Source of the DNA: Nocardia wallacei
GTDB lineage: Bacteria > Actinomycetota > Actinomycetes > Mycobacteriales > Mycobacteriaceae
DNA length: 64,000 bases
Assembly: GCF_014466955.1 (NCBI RefSeq)
Contig: NZ_AP023396.1
Location: 7,440,001-7,504,000 of the forward strand
Direction: 5' to 3'
Shown: positions 44,780 to 52,555 of the stretch, in pieces
Numbering within the stretch: position 1 is the first letter of the stretch
Layout: every line of letters begins with the position of its first letter
The notes under the pieces: generated by a model
The model's database searches: none
Told to the model about the DNA's origin: nothing
Seen by the model: the letters and a program-made list of their open reading frames with translations, nothing else
Translations under genes and position numbers: made by a program

Positions 44780-47700
44780 GTGAATGCCCTGACAGTGACG
44801 CTGGGCGCGATAGGGGTGGCGTTCAGCCTGGTGGCTTGGGCGTCATTCATCGGCGGCGTCGGCACAATGGTCCGCGCCATCATGATCGGACAGCCCGCCC
44901 CCGACCGCTGGCGGCCGTTCTTTCCCCGCCTGAAGACGATGATCGTCGAATTCCTGGCCCACACGCGGATGAACAAGTTCCGCACCGTGGGCTGGGCGCA
45001 CTGGCTGGTGATGATCGGCTTCCTCGCCGGATTCATCCTGTATTTCGAGGCGTACGGGCAGACCTTCGAGCCCGAGTTCCACTGGCCGATCTTCGGCGAC
45101 TGGCACATCTATCACCTCGCCGACGAGCTGCTCGGTATCGCCACCGTGATCGGCATCGTGACGCTGATCGTCATCCGCCAGCTCAATCATCCCCGGGTGC
45201 CGCAGCGGTTGTCGCGCTTCAGCGGTTCGCGATTCGGCCCGGCCTACACGATCGAGCTGATCGTGCTCATCGAGGGCCTCGGCATGGTGCTGGTGAAGGC
45301 CGGCAAGATCGCCACCTACGGCCACGCCACCGCGTGGACCGACTTCTTCACCATGCAGGTCGCCGAGCTGCTGCCGTCGAGCGTCGCCATGGTGTCGGTG
45401 TTCGCGTTCGTCAAGATGGTGTCGGGTAGCACGTTCCTGCTGCTGGTCGGCCGCAACATCAACTGGGGTGTCGCCTGGCACCGGTTCGCGGCCTTCTTCA
45501 ACATCTATTTCAAGCGCGAGAACGACGGCGGCGTCGCGCTGGGTGCGGCCAAGCCGATGACCTCCGGCGGCAAGGCGCTGCTCGATATGGAGGAGATCGA
45601 CCCCGACAACGACACCCTCGGTGTCGGCCGGGTCGAGGACTTCTCCTGGAAGGGCTGGCTGGACTTCACCACCTGCACCGAATGCGGCCGCTGCCAGAGC
45701 CAGTGCCCCGCGTGGAACACCGGTAAGCCGCTGTCGCCGAAGCTGCTGATCATGTCGCTGCGCGACCACGGCGTCGCGAAGGCGCCGTACCTGCTGGCCG
45801 GTGGCCGCAAGGACATGGGCGGCGACGAGGTCGGCCTGGTCGACGCCGAGGGCAAGCCCAACGAAGCCGCGCTGGCGAAGATCTCGGACAAGGCGAAGGC
45901 CGAGGCCGAGCGCCCGCTGGTCGGCGGCGAGGACGTCGGCGGCATCATCGACCCCGAGGTGCTGTGGAGCTGCACCACCTGCGGCGCGTGCGTGGAGCAG
46001 TGCCCGGTAGACATCGAGCACGTCGACCACATCATCGATATGCGCCGCTACCAGGTGCTGATCGAGTCGGAGTTCCCGACCGAGCTGGCGGGCCTGTTCA
46101 AGAATCTGGAGAACAAGGGCAACCCCTGGGGCCAGAACGCCAAGGACCGGCTGAACTGGATGTCGGAGCTGGACTTCGACATTCCGGTGTTCGGCCAGGA
46201 TGCCGAGAGCTTCGACGGCTACGAGTACCTGTTCTGGGTCGGTTGCGCCGGCGCCTACGAGGACCGCGCCAAGCGGACCACCAAGGCCGTCGCCGAACTG
46301 CTGGCCACCGCGGGCGTGAAGTTCATGGTGCTGGGCGCGGAGGAGACCTGCACCGGCGACTCGGCGCGCCGCGCGGGCAACGAGTTCCTGTTCCAGCAGC
46401 TGGCCATGCAGAACATCGAGACGCTGAACTCGGTGTTTGAGGGTGTCGAGGATTCGAAGAAGAAGATCGTCGTCACCTGCGCGCACTGCTTCAACGCGCT
46501 CAACAACGAGTACCCGCAGGTGGGCGGCACCTACGAGGTGGTGCACCACACCCAGCTGCTGAACCGCCTGGTGCGGCAGAAGAAGCTGGTGCAGGTGAAG
46601 CCGGTGTCGGAGAAGGTCACCTACCACGACCCCTGCTACCTGGGCCGGCACAACAAGATCTACAACGCGCCGCGTGAGCTGATGAGCGCCTCCGGCGCGA
46701 AGGTCACCGAGATGCCGCGGCACGGCGAGCGGTCCATGTGCTGTGGTGCGGGTGGTGCGCGGATGTGGATGGAGGAGCAGCTCGGCAAGCGGGTGAACCT
46801 CGATCGCACCGACGAGGCGCTGGCCGCCCTGGGTGGCGGCAACGAGCCGTCGATGATCGCCACCGGCTGCCCGTTCTGCCGCGTGATGCTCACCGACGGC
46901 GTGACCGCGCGCAAGGATTCCGGCGAGGTCGGCCAGGGCGTCGAGGTCGTCGACGTGGCGCAGCTGATGCTGCAGTCGATCGACCGGGTCGAGCCGGGCA
47001 CGCTGTCGGAGAACCTGAAGGTGATCCAGGAGCCCAAACGGGTTGAGCCGGAACCGGTTTCGGAGCCCGAGCCGGTGGCCGAGGCAGCCCCCGCCGAGCC
47101 CAAGCCCGCTCCGGCGGGCAAGGGCCTGGGCATGAAGGGCAGCGGCAAGGCGCCCGGCGGTGGCTTGGGCATGAAGGGCGCGGCCAAGGCGCCCGGCGGC
47201 AAGGCACCCGCCGAGGCCGAGGAGTCCGGCGAGGCGTCGGCGGCACCGGCCAAGGGCCTGGGTATGAAGGGCGGGGCGAAAGCGCCCGGCGGCAAGGGCC
47301 TTTCCATGAAGGGTGCCGCGAAGGCGCCCGGGGCGAAGGCAACCGAGGCCGAGCCCGCGGCGGAGTCGGCCCCCGTGACCCCGACCGCCAAGCCGGGCGG
47401 CCTGGGCATGAAGGGCGGCGCCAAGGCGCCGGGCGGCAAGGGTCTGGCGATGAAGGGCGCGGCCAAGGCGCCCGGGGCGAAGTCGACGCCCGCCGAGTCG
47501 GCCGCGTCACCGTCGGACGGTGCCGCATCCACCGAGACCGGCACGGAAACGGCGGCGGCGGAGGCTGCTCCGACCGAGACCAAGCCGACGGTGGCGCCGA
47601 AGGGGCTGGCGATGAAGTCCGGTTTCAAGAAGCCCGGAGCCAAGGCGCCGGGAGCGCCCAAGCCCGCGGCCACCGAATCGGCAGCGCCCGCCGAGTCGGC

Positions 47701-48052
47701 CGCGTCGCCTTCGGAGAGCACCGCACCCTCCGAAACCGGCACGACGGAAACGGCTGCGACGGAAACGGGTCCGGTCGAGTCGAAGCCGACGGTGGCGCCG
47801 AAGGGGCTGGCGATGAAGTCCGGTTTCAAGAAGCCGGGGGCCAAGGCGCCCGGTGCGCCGAAGCCTGCGGCGGCCGAACCGGCTGCGGCCGAATCGAGTT
47901 CGGCCGAACCGGCAGCCGAGACCGCGCCTGCGCAGCCGGACGAATCCGGCGCGTCGGATGCGGGCAATGGTGATGCGCCCAAGCCTCCGACCGCGAAGCC
48001 GGGCGGTCTGGGCTTCAAGTCCGGAGCGAAGGCTCCGGGGCGGAAGAACTGA
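44780..48052 (+). CDS. etfD: Membrane-bound electron-transfer-flavoprotein dehydrogenase, EtfD-like (Rv0338c family)
   Basis: A 1090-residue fusion. The N-terminal membrane domain with about six helices (residues 1-250) resembles NarI-type cytochrome b subunits. Two 4Fe-4S motifs follow: CTECGRCQSQCPAW (near 298) and CTTCGACVEQCPVD (near 397). Two CCG-type domains carry HDPCYLGRHN/SMCCGAGG and ATGCPFC. From about residue 750 a repetitive Lys/Ala/Pro/Gly tail occurs, absent from the catalytic core. M. tuberculosis EtfD takes electrons from EtfBA, which is reduced by acyl-CoA dehydrogenases, and passes them to the quinone pool. The GTG at 44780 has AGGAAGG 7 nt upstream, so the ATG at 44750 is rejected. 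The promoter carries the fadE5-type operator. Confidence 0.88.
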   Translation: MNALTVTLGAIGVAFSLVAWASFIGGVGTMVRAIMIGQPAPDRWRPFFPRLKTMIVEFLAHTRMNKFRTVGWAHWLVMIGFLAGFILYFEAYGQTFEPEFHWPIFGDWHIYHLADELLGIATVIGIVTLIVIRQLNHPRVPQRLSRFSGSRFGPAYTIELIVLIEGLGMVLVKAGKIATYGHATAWTDFFTMQVAELLPSSVAMVSVFAFVKMVSGSTFLLLVGRNINWGVAWHRFAAFFNIYFKRENDGGVALGAAKPMTSGGKALLDMEEIDPDNDTLGVGRVEDFSWKGWLDFTTCTECGRCQSQCPAWNTGKPLSPKLLIMSLRDHGVAKAPYLLAGGRKDMGGDEVGLVDAEGKPNEAALAKISDKAKAEAERPLVGGEDVGGIIDPEVLWSCTTCGACVEQCPVDIEHVDHIIDMRRYQVLIESEFPTELAGLFKNLENKGNPWGQNAKDRLNWMSELDFDIPVFGQDAESFDGYEYLFWVGCAGAYEDRAKRTTKAVAELLATAGVKFMVLGAEETCTGDSARRAGNEFLFQQLAMQNIETLNSVFEGVEDSKKKIVVTCAHCFNALNNEYPQVGGTYEVVHHTQLLNRLVRQKKLVQVKPVSEKVTYHDPCYLGRHNKIYNAPRELMSASGAKVTEMPRHGERSMCCGAGGARMWMEEQLGKRVNLDRTDEALAALGGGNEPSMIATGCPFCRVMLTDGVTARKDSGEVGQGVEVVDVAQLMLQSIDRVEPGTLSENLKVIQEPKRVEPEPVSEPEPVAEAAPAEPKPAPAGKGLGMKGSGKAPGGGLGMKGAAKAPGGKAPAEAEESGEASAAPAKGLGMKGGAKAPGGKGLSMKGAAKAPGAKATEAEPAAESAPVTPTAKPGGLGMKGGAKAPGGKGLAMKGAAKAPGAKSTPAESAASPSDGAASTETGTETAAAEAAPTETKPTVAPKGLAMKSGFKKPGAKAPGAPKPAATESAAPAESAASPSESTAPSETGTTETAATETGPVESKPTVAPKGLAMKSGFKKPGAKAPGAPKPAAAEPAAAESSSAEPAAETAPAQPDESGASDAGNGDAPKPPTAKPGGLGFKSGAKAPGRKN
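47100..48050. repeat. Repetitive 3' end of etfD (KGLGMKG/KAPG repeats)
   Basis: The tail alternates KGLGMKG-(A/G)-AKAPGGK units with Glu/Ser/Ala-rich spacers. A ~50-nt stretch encoding PKGLAMKSGFKKPGAKAPGAPK occurs almost identically near 47596 and 47800. The segment is basic blocks alternating with acidic spacers and is likely disordered. Confidence 0.85.
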
Positions 48053-48070
48053 TCCGCTCGTCAGCGCACC

Positions 48071-48108
48071 CGAGGGTGGCGTCGCCGGTTCCGGCGGCGC
48101 CACCCTCG
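48071..48108 (+). terminator. Terminator hairpin after etfD
   Basis: CGAGGGTGGCG (48071-48081) pairs with CGCCACCCTCG (48098-48108); a GC-rich inner part can extend the stem. It starts 19 nt after the etfD stop and is followed by CTCGTTTCC. Confidence 0.8.
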
Positions 48109-48161
48109 CTCGTTTCCGAGGGCTCGGAGCGCGGTGTCCCGCGGCGGATTCGGCGCGGGAA

Positions 48162-48365
48162 TCAGATTCCCATATGCGGCGAATCGGCCGGAATCATCCG
48201 GTTCGCCTCCACCAGAACCGCTTTGGCGTGGCGTTTCGCCGCGCACACCGTGATCGGATGCTCGATGTGCACCTGCATCACGAGATGCGCCTGTTCGGGA
48301 GTCCACGATTCGCCGGGCGACGGCGCCGAACACACCATCAGCACCGGGTGAGCCTGCGGCAGCAT
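48162..48365 (-). CDS. Small hypothetical protein
   Basis: A 67-residue frame, ATG at 48365 with AAAGG 8 nt upstream. Sequence features: MLPQAHPVLMVCSAPSP, a His-containing helix (EQAHLVMQVHIEHPITVCAAKRHAKAVLVEANRM) and Pro/His-rich ends. There is no recognised domain. It lies between the etfD terminator and an AT-rich non-coding stretch, near an XRE regulator; small genes of this type often accompany such regulators in actinobacteria. It may be real, but composition alone cannot decide. Confidence 0.45.
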   Translation of the reverse strand: MLPQAHPVLMVCSAPSPGESWTPEQAHLVMQVHIEHPITVCAAKRHAKAVLVEANRMIPADSPHMGI

Positions 48366-48894
48366 CAGCTCGACCTTTCTGCAGAACCTATCCGTCGGGT
48401 TGCGGGACGCCGAATGGTGTCTGAATGTTCACCGACACAAGAGTCCTATCACCCGCGGAAGCCATGTCCTATCGCGAGTTCGGACCTCGCCGGTGGCGGC
48501 GGAATGCTGTGAGGTAGCGGGTACGGCACATGTGGAACGACGATGAGTGAGTTCGGCTCGGGCCGGACACGCCGGGCCGACGCGGCAGTCCTGATAGCCA
48601 TCGGCAATCATCAGGCACACGCCGATTAAGAAGCAATCTATTCAGCAATAACGAACGACCACGTGTTATACAGCCATCGAAACAGATATGGTTTTCATTT
48701 TTCCGATACCCGTACCAGACAGTCGATGCAGCGAACTTTTCGCTATCTTGTGATATGGGTCACAATCACATGTCGGTAACGAGATTACGGAGATTGCCGA
48801 GCGCTTCCCATTTCGGCCCGGATATCCGGGCCCGCCCCGTCGACTGCCAAAGTGGGGCGGACCCGGCCGCGGGACGGCGAGGACCGGTCTGCGG
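48366..48894. other. 529-nt intergenic region with an AT-rich core
   Basis: The part from about 48610 to 48780 is strikingly richer in A/T than the surroundings (runs such as TTTTCATTTTT). It contains a CRP-type palindrome at 48748-48765 and possible -10-like TATACA/GATATG sequences. A 63-residue minus frame (48429-48620) lies in it but shows no protein-like features. No RNA fold was recognised. Confidence 0.55.
48748..48765. promoter_or_regulatory. CRP/FNR-family binding-site palindrome
   Basis: TTGTGA - TATGGG - TCACAA is a perfect inverted repeat that includes TGTGA-N6-TCACA, the CRP consensus also recognised by mycobacterial cAMP receptor proteins. It sits at the right edge of the AT-rich core. 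Transcription leftward would reach the small gene at 48162-48365; rightward it would run antisense to 48895-49344. Which is controlled is undecided. Confidence 0.7.
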
Positions 48895-49344
48895 TCAGTC
48901 CTCGCCCCCGCCTCCCACCGCCAGAGCCGTCGCGATGACCACCGAGAGGGGTGGAAGTTCGTCGTCGCGGCTCGGCGGTCGGACCCAGTGGCACCCTTCC
49001 CTGGTCCAACGGCCGAGGCCGGTCGGCAACATCACGGCGCTTCCGGCAACGGGAATGCCGATGTCCGAGCGGTTGAGCACGTCCAGCACCGCGGCGCTGG
49101 GACGACTGTCGGGCGCCACCAGAAAACTCCAGCGGATCTGCCGGGCCAGCATCGGCCCGGCGGCGCCCTGTGCGGTGAGGGAGTCCCGGACGCGGCCGGC
49201 ACATGCGACGGGCAAGTGCACGACGCCGACGCGCCCGGTGATCGGCAGCATGACGAACCCACCGCGCTCGTGCACCGGCAGGCCGTACTCGTGCCGGTAG
49301 AACGCCACCCAATCCTCGACGGTCCTGAGTTTCTCCACGTTCAC
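48895..49344 (-). CDS. Hypothetical protein, XRE-regulator-linked
   Basis: A 149-residue protein, GTG start at 49344 with GGGAGCTCGCC upstream. It begins MNVEKLRTVEDWVAFYRHEYGLPVHERGGFVMLPITGRVGVVHLP and has ARQIRWSFLVAPDS and VMLPTGLGRWTREGCHWVRPPS, resembling small actinobacterial proteins with a bifunctional-primase/polymerase-like (prim-pol fold) beta pattern but no visible catalytic acidic triad. It is divergent from the XRE regulator with a 201-nt gap containing an inverted repeat. Function unknown; possibly controlled by that regulator. Confidence 0.68.
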   Translation of the reverse strand: MNVEKLRTVEDWVAFYRHEYGLPVHERGGFVMLPITGRVGVVHLPVACAGRVRDSLTAQGAAGPMLARQIRWSFLVAPDSRPSAAVLDVLNRSDIGIPVAGSAVMLPTGLGRWTREGCHWVRPPSRDDELPPLSVVIATALAVGGGGED

Positions 49345-49450
49345 GGCGAGCTCCCTCGATCCTTATCCCAGGATCGCGCCTGTCCCGCCGATCCGAAACG
49401 CCCGCACACCCTCCTTGCGCTGCCTTTCCGCTGCCTTTGCCGAGTGATCA

Positions 49451-49480
49451 CCGAAACCGCTGATACCAGGTCGGTTTCGG
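49451..49480. promoter_or_regulatory. Inverted repeat in the divergent XRE/hypothetical promoter region
   Basis: CCGAAACC (49451-49458) and GGTTTCGG (49473-49480) are separated by 14 nt; a GTGATCA/GATCAC pair brackets them further out (49445 and 49491-49496). It is 66 nt upstream of the XRE start, a plausible operator. Confidence 0.5.
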
Positions 49481-49545
49481 CTGTGGCTGCGATCACTTCG
49501 CGCTCGTACTCTGGAGAACGGAGTTCGTGCGGAAGGGATGACATC

Positions 49546-50937
49546 GTGGTCCGGCAGTGGTCAGGTAGGGAAGCCCGTGCCCTCCGCGATGCCAAGCGGA
49601 TGAGTATCCGGGAATTCGCTGCGCACCTGGGTGTGCACGAACGACTGGTCTCGAAGTGGGAGGCGGGGGGCGCTCGGGTCCATCCCCGCCCGGTCAACCA
49701 GGCCGCGCTGGACACATCCCTTGCCAGGTCCGACGAGGTCGTGCGGGCACGGTTCGCGGCGTTGGTCGATCAGCCCCTGATCGATCGGCCCGCGCCGGAC
49801 ATCGATTCGCGCCCGGCCGATTCGGCGCGCGCCAAGTATTCGAGCGACGCGGAACTTCTGGCTCTGGTTGACACCGGTGCGATGAGAGGTGATGCGTCGG
49901 CCGAGATTTCGGAGAGGGATCTGATCATGGCGGCTGCCCATGAAGCCAGCGAACACGCCGGTCGGGCCGAGATCACCAATGTGGGTGCCACCGCCCTGGA
50001 GCAACTCGACGCCGACGTCATGCGCATCGCCAACGACTACGTGCACGTGCCGCCGGTGCCGATGATGGTGGAGATGCTGCGGGTGCGCAGGCGCGTCTAC
50101 CGACTGCTGGAGGGTCATCAGAGACCTTCGGACACAACGCATCTGTACCTGCTGGCCGGCACGTTGTCCGGGCTGCTCGCCAATGCCAGCACCGACCTGG
50201 GCTACCACGATGCCGCCGGTGAGCAGGCCCGCGCGGCCTGGGCCTACGCGGAACTGTGCGGGCACAACGGTTTACGCGCCTGGACCCGCGGCATGCAGGC
50301 GCTGATCGAGTACGGATCACACCGCCCGCGGCGCGCGGTGACGCTGGCGCAGAGCGGCCAGCAGTACGCCGAGTCGGCGACGGCACGGGTTCGGCTGCAC
50401 AATATCGAGGCCCGCATCTGGGCCAAGCTGGGCAGCCCCGCCGACACCGAGCGCTGCATCGGGGCCGCCGACGGCGCCCGCGACGGCAACGGCACCGACA
50501 ACCTGCACGACGAGGTCGGCGGGGTGTTCGGCTTCAACGAGCCGAAGAGCCAGTACTACGCCGGCGCCACCTATATCCATCTGGGCCAGGCCGCACCGGC
50601 GCTGCAGGCCACCCAGCGGGCGATCGAGCTGTACGCCAACGGCCCCGAGGAGCGGCGCTCCTACGGCGCGGAATCCCTGGCGCGCGTGGACAATGCGACC
50701 GCGCACCTGATCAACGGCAGTCTCGACGGCGCCGCGGCGGCGCTGACCCCGGTGCTGGAGCTGGCCGAGGACAAACGCATCGCGCAGCTCGAGGAACGGC
50801 TCAGCGGGGTGCGGCGGCGCATCGCCGGACCCGAATTCCGCGACGCGAGCGAGGCCCGCCGGCTCGACGAACGCATCGAGGAGTTCTGCGTGGCCAACGC
50901 CGCCCGGGGGGCGATCCCGGCCGGGGGCGGCTCCTGA
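49546..50937 (+). CDS. XRE-family transcriptional regulator with TPR-like C-terminal domain
   Basis: A 463-residue protein. The N-terminal helix-turn-helix is ALRDAKRMSIREFAAHLGVHERLVSKWEAGG (about residues 9-39). A linker with Asp/Ala follows, then a long helical C-terminal region with tetratricopeptide-like repeats (ANASTDLGYHDAAGEQARAAWAYAE, RRAVTLAQSGQQYAESATARVRLHNIEARIWAKLG, AGATYIHLGQAAPALQATQRAIELYAN). Such proteins often bind a peptide or small signal through the repeats. The GTG at 49546 has GGAAGGG 8 nt upstream. It ends 13 nt before the aminotransferase, so the two may be co-transcribed. Confidence 0.83.
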   Translation: MVRQWSGREARALRDAKRMSIREFAAHLGVHERLVSKWEAGGARVHPRPVNQAALDTSLARSDEVVRARFAALVDQPLIDRPAPDIDSRPADSARAKYSSDAELLALVDTGAMRGDASAEISERDLIMAAAHEASEHAGRAEITNVGATALEQLDADVMRIANDYVHVPPVPMMVEMLRVRRRVYRLLEGHQRPSDTTHLYLLAGTLSGLLANASTDLGYHDAAGEQARAAWAYAELCGHNGLRAWTRGMQALIEYGSHRPRRAVTLAQSGQQYAESATARVRLHNIEARIWAKLGSPADTERCIGAADGARDGNGTDNLHDEVGGVFGFNEPKSQYYAGATYIHLGQAAPALQATQRAIELYANGPEERRSYGAESLARVDNATAHLINGSLDGAAAALTPVLELAEDKRIAQLEERLSGVRRRIAGPEFRDASEARRLDERIEEFCVANAARGAIPAGGGS

Positions 50938-50950
50938 ACCAACTGGCACC

Positions 50951-52207
50951 ATGGGACGGGTGAGCCCTACCAGCCAGTCACCTCTGCCCCCGCGGACCCT
51001 GGAGCAGTCCACCAAGCTCCAGAACGTCGTCTACGAGATCCGCGGGCCGGTACACGCGCACGCGGCGCGGCTGGAGGCCGAGGGGCACCGGATCCTGAAG
51101 CTGAACATCGGCAATCCGGCGCCGTTCGGGTTCGAGGCGCCCGACGTGATCATGCGCGACATGATCGCCGCGCTGCCCTACGCGCAGGGCTATTCGGAGT
51201 CCAAGGGGATCCTCTCGGCGCGACGGGCCATCGTGACGCGTTACGAGCTCGTGCCCGGTTTCCCGGAATTCGACGTCGACGACGTCTACCTGGGCAACGG
51301 CGTCTCCGAGCTGATCACCATCACCATGCAGGCCCTGCTGGACAACGGTGACGAGGTGCTGCTCCCCGCCCCCGACTATCCGCTGTGGACGGCGATGACC
51401 AGCCTGGCCGGCGGCACCCCGGTGCATTATCTGTGCGACGAGTCCAACGGCTGGCAGCCCGATATCGCCGATATCGAATCGAAGATCACCGACAGGACCA
51501 AGGCGCTGCTGGTGATCAACCCCAACAATCCGACGGGTGCGGTGTACTCGTCGGAGGTGCTGCAGCAACTGGTCGACCTGGCCCGCAAGCATCGGCTGCT
51601 GCTGCTGGCCGACGAGATCTACGACAAGATCCTCTACGACGACGCCAAGCACATCTCGCTGGCTTCGCTGGCGCCCGACCTGCTGTGCCTGACCTTCAAC
51701 GGCCTGTCCAAGGCGTACCGGGTGGCCGGATATCGGTCCGGCTGGCTGGTGATCACCGGCCCGAAAGAACATGCCGCCGGCTTCCTCGAGGGTATAGATC
51801 TGCTGGCCTCGTCCCGGTTGTGCCCGAATGTGCCTGCGCAGCATGCGATTCAGGTGGCACTCGGCGGGCATCAGAGCATCGAGGATCTGATCCTGCCGGG
51901 CGGCCGGCTGCTCGAACAGCGCGATGTGGCGTGGGAGAAGCTGAACATGATCCCCGGGGTGTCGTGCGTGAAGCCGAAGGGCGCGCTGTACGCGTTCCCC
52001 CGGCTGGATCCCGAGGTGTACCAGATCCACGACGACTCCAAGCTGATCCTGGACCTGCTGCTGCAGGAGAAGATCCTGATGGTGCAGGGCACCGGCTTCA
52101 ACTGGCCGCAGCACGATCATCTGCGGATCGTGACGCTGCCGTGGGCGCGGGATCTGGCGGTCGCGATCGAGCGGTTCGGCAACTTCCTCGCGAGCTATCG
52201 GCAGTGA
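50951..52207 (+). CDS. PLP-dependent class I/II aminotransferase (Rv0337c-like alanine/aspartate type)
   Basis: A 418-residue fold-type I aminotransferase. The Schiff-base Lys254 lies in NGLSKAYRVAGYRSGW. PLP contacts are visible in NNPTGAV, ADEIYDKILYD and the phosphate-binding Arg after the Lys. The substrate-carboxylate Arg is likely in DHLRIVTLPW. It resembles AlaA-type alanine aminotransferases and M. tuberculosis Rv0337c, which is also adjacent to the etfD homologue. It catalyses reversible amino transfer between amino acids and 2-oxo acids; exact specificity cannot be read from sequence. Start ATG 50951; GTG 50960 is an alternative. Confidence 0.9.
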   Translation: MGRVSPTSQSPLPPRTLEQSTKLQNVVYEIRGPVHAHAARLEAEGHRILKLNIGNPAPFGFEAPDVIMRDMIAALPYAQGYSESKGILSARRAIVTRYELVPGFPEFDVDDVYLGNGVSELITITMQALLDNGDEVLLPAPDYPLWTAMTSLAGGTPVHYLCDESNGWQPDIADIESKITDRTKALLVINPNNPTGAVYSSEVLQQLVDLARKHRLLLLADEIYDKILYDDAKHISLASLAPDLLCLTFNGLSKAYRVAGYRSGWLVITGPKEHAAGFLEGIDLLASSRLCPNVPAQHAIQVALGGHQSIEDLILPGGRLLEQRDVAWEKLNMIPGVSCVKPKGALYAFPRLDPEVYQIHDDSKLILDLLLQEKILMVQGTGFNWPQHDHLRIVTLPWARDLAVAIERFGNFLASYRQ

Positions 52208-52314
52208 TTCCGGGACAGACCTCGCCGGGCGCCGAAACAGACTGTGAGTACGAATAAGTGCGGCTTTTGAAGACTTAGCTAGCGCAAAGAATGGCCGTTT
52301 GTGTACAGTGGGAC
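52208..52314. other. Leader/promoter region of the putative 6C RNA
   Basis: Together with the RNA this fills the 348-nt gap between the aminotransferase and YibE/F genes. TACAGT (52304-52309) is a possible -10. No strong -35 was identified. Confidence 0.4.
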
Positions 52315-52446
52315 TCGGCACGGAAGTGCCCCCGGCCGAGCCGCCTACCCCCCTGGGCCGCTCGGCCCTGGATTCGACCGCCTACCCCCCTGGGCCGTCG
52401 AATCTCTCGGGCGGCGGAGACATCCCCCTGCTCTCCGCCGCCCCTC
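52315..52446 (+). ncRNA. Probable 6C small RNA (two C6-loop hairpins plus terminator stem)
   Basis: Two hairpins each display CCCCCC in the loop, the defining trait of the actinobacterial 6C RNA motif (B11 in M. tuberculosis). Hairpin 1: GGCCGAG (52334-52340) pairs with CTCGGCC (52361-52367). Hairpin 2: GATTCGAC (52371-52378) pairs with GTCGAATC (52397-52404). Both loops contain CGCCTACCCCCCTGGGCC, a repeat of at least 18 nt. A third stem, GGGCGGCGGAGA (52409-52420) with TCTCCGCCGCCC (52432-52443), follows 5 nt later and looks like a terminator. The C-rich loops of 6C RNAs are thought to pair with G-rich ribosome sites of target mRNAs. End points are estimates: 5' from the TACAGT -10, 3' from the last stem. 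Confidence 0.8.
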
Positions 52447-52555
52447 CCACCTCGTCCCGTTCTGTGAGCAGCGCGCACCCGCCCTCGCGATGTCGACAAT
52501 CGAAACCAATTAGGCTCGCAGCGGTCAGGCAGACGACGGACAGGTAAGGGACTCG

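Noticed and set aside
48429..48620. A 63-residue minus-strand frame in the AT-rich gap
   Set aside because: No clear start signal and a mixed Cys/Arg composition with no domain; not enough support for a gene.
48755..49300. A 181-residue plus-strand frame starting inside the CRP palindrome
   Set aside because: Antisense to the better supported 48895-49344 gene, Ser/Arg/Pro-rich, no ribosome site.
52299..52547. Short plus-strand frames across the 52.3-52.5 kb gap
   Set aside because: The sequence is explained by paired stems with identical C6 loops (6C RNA) rather than by protein coding.
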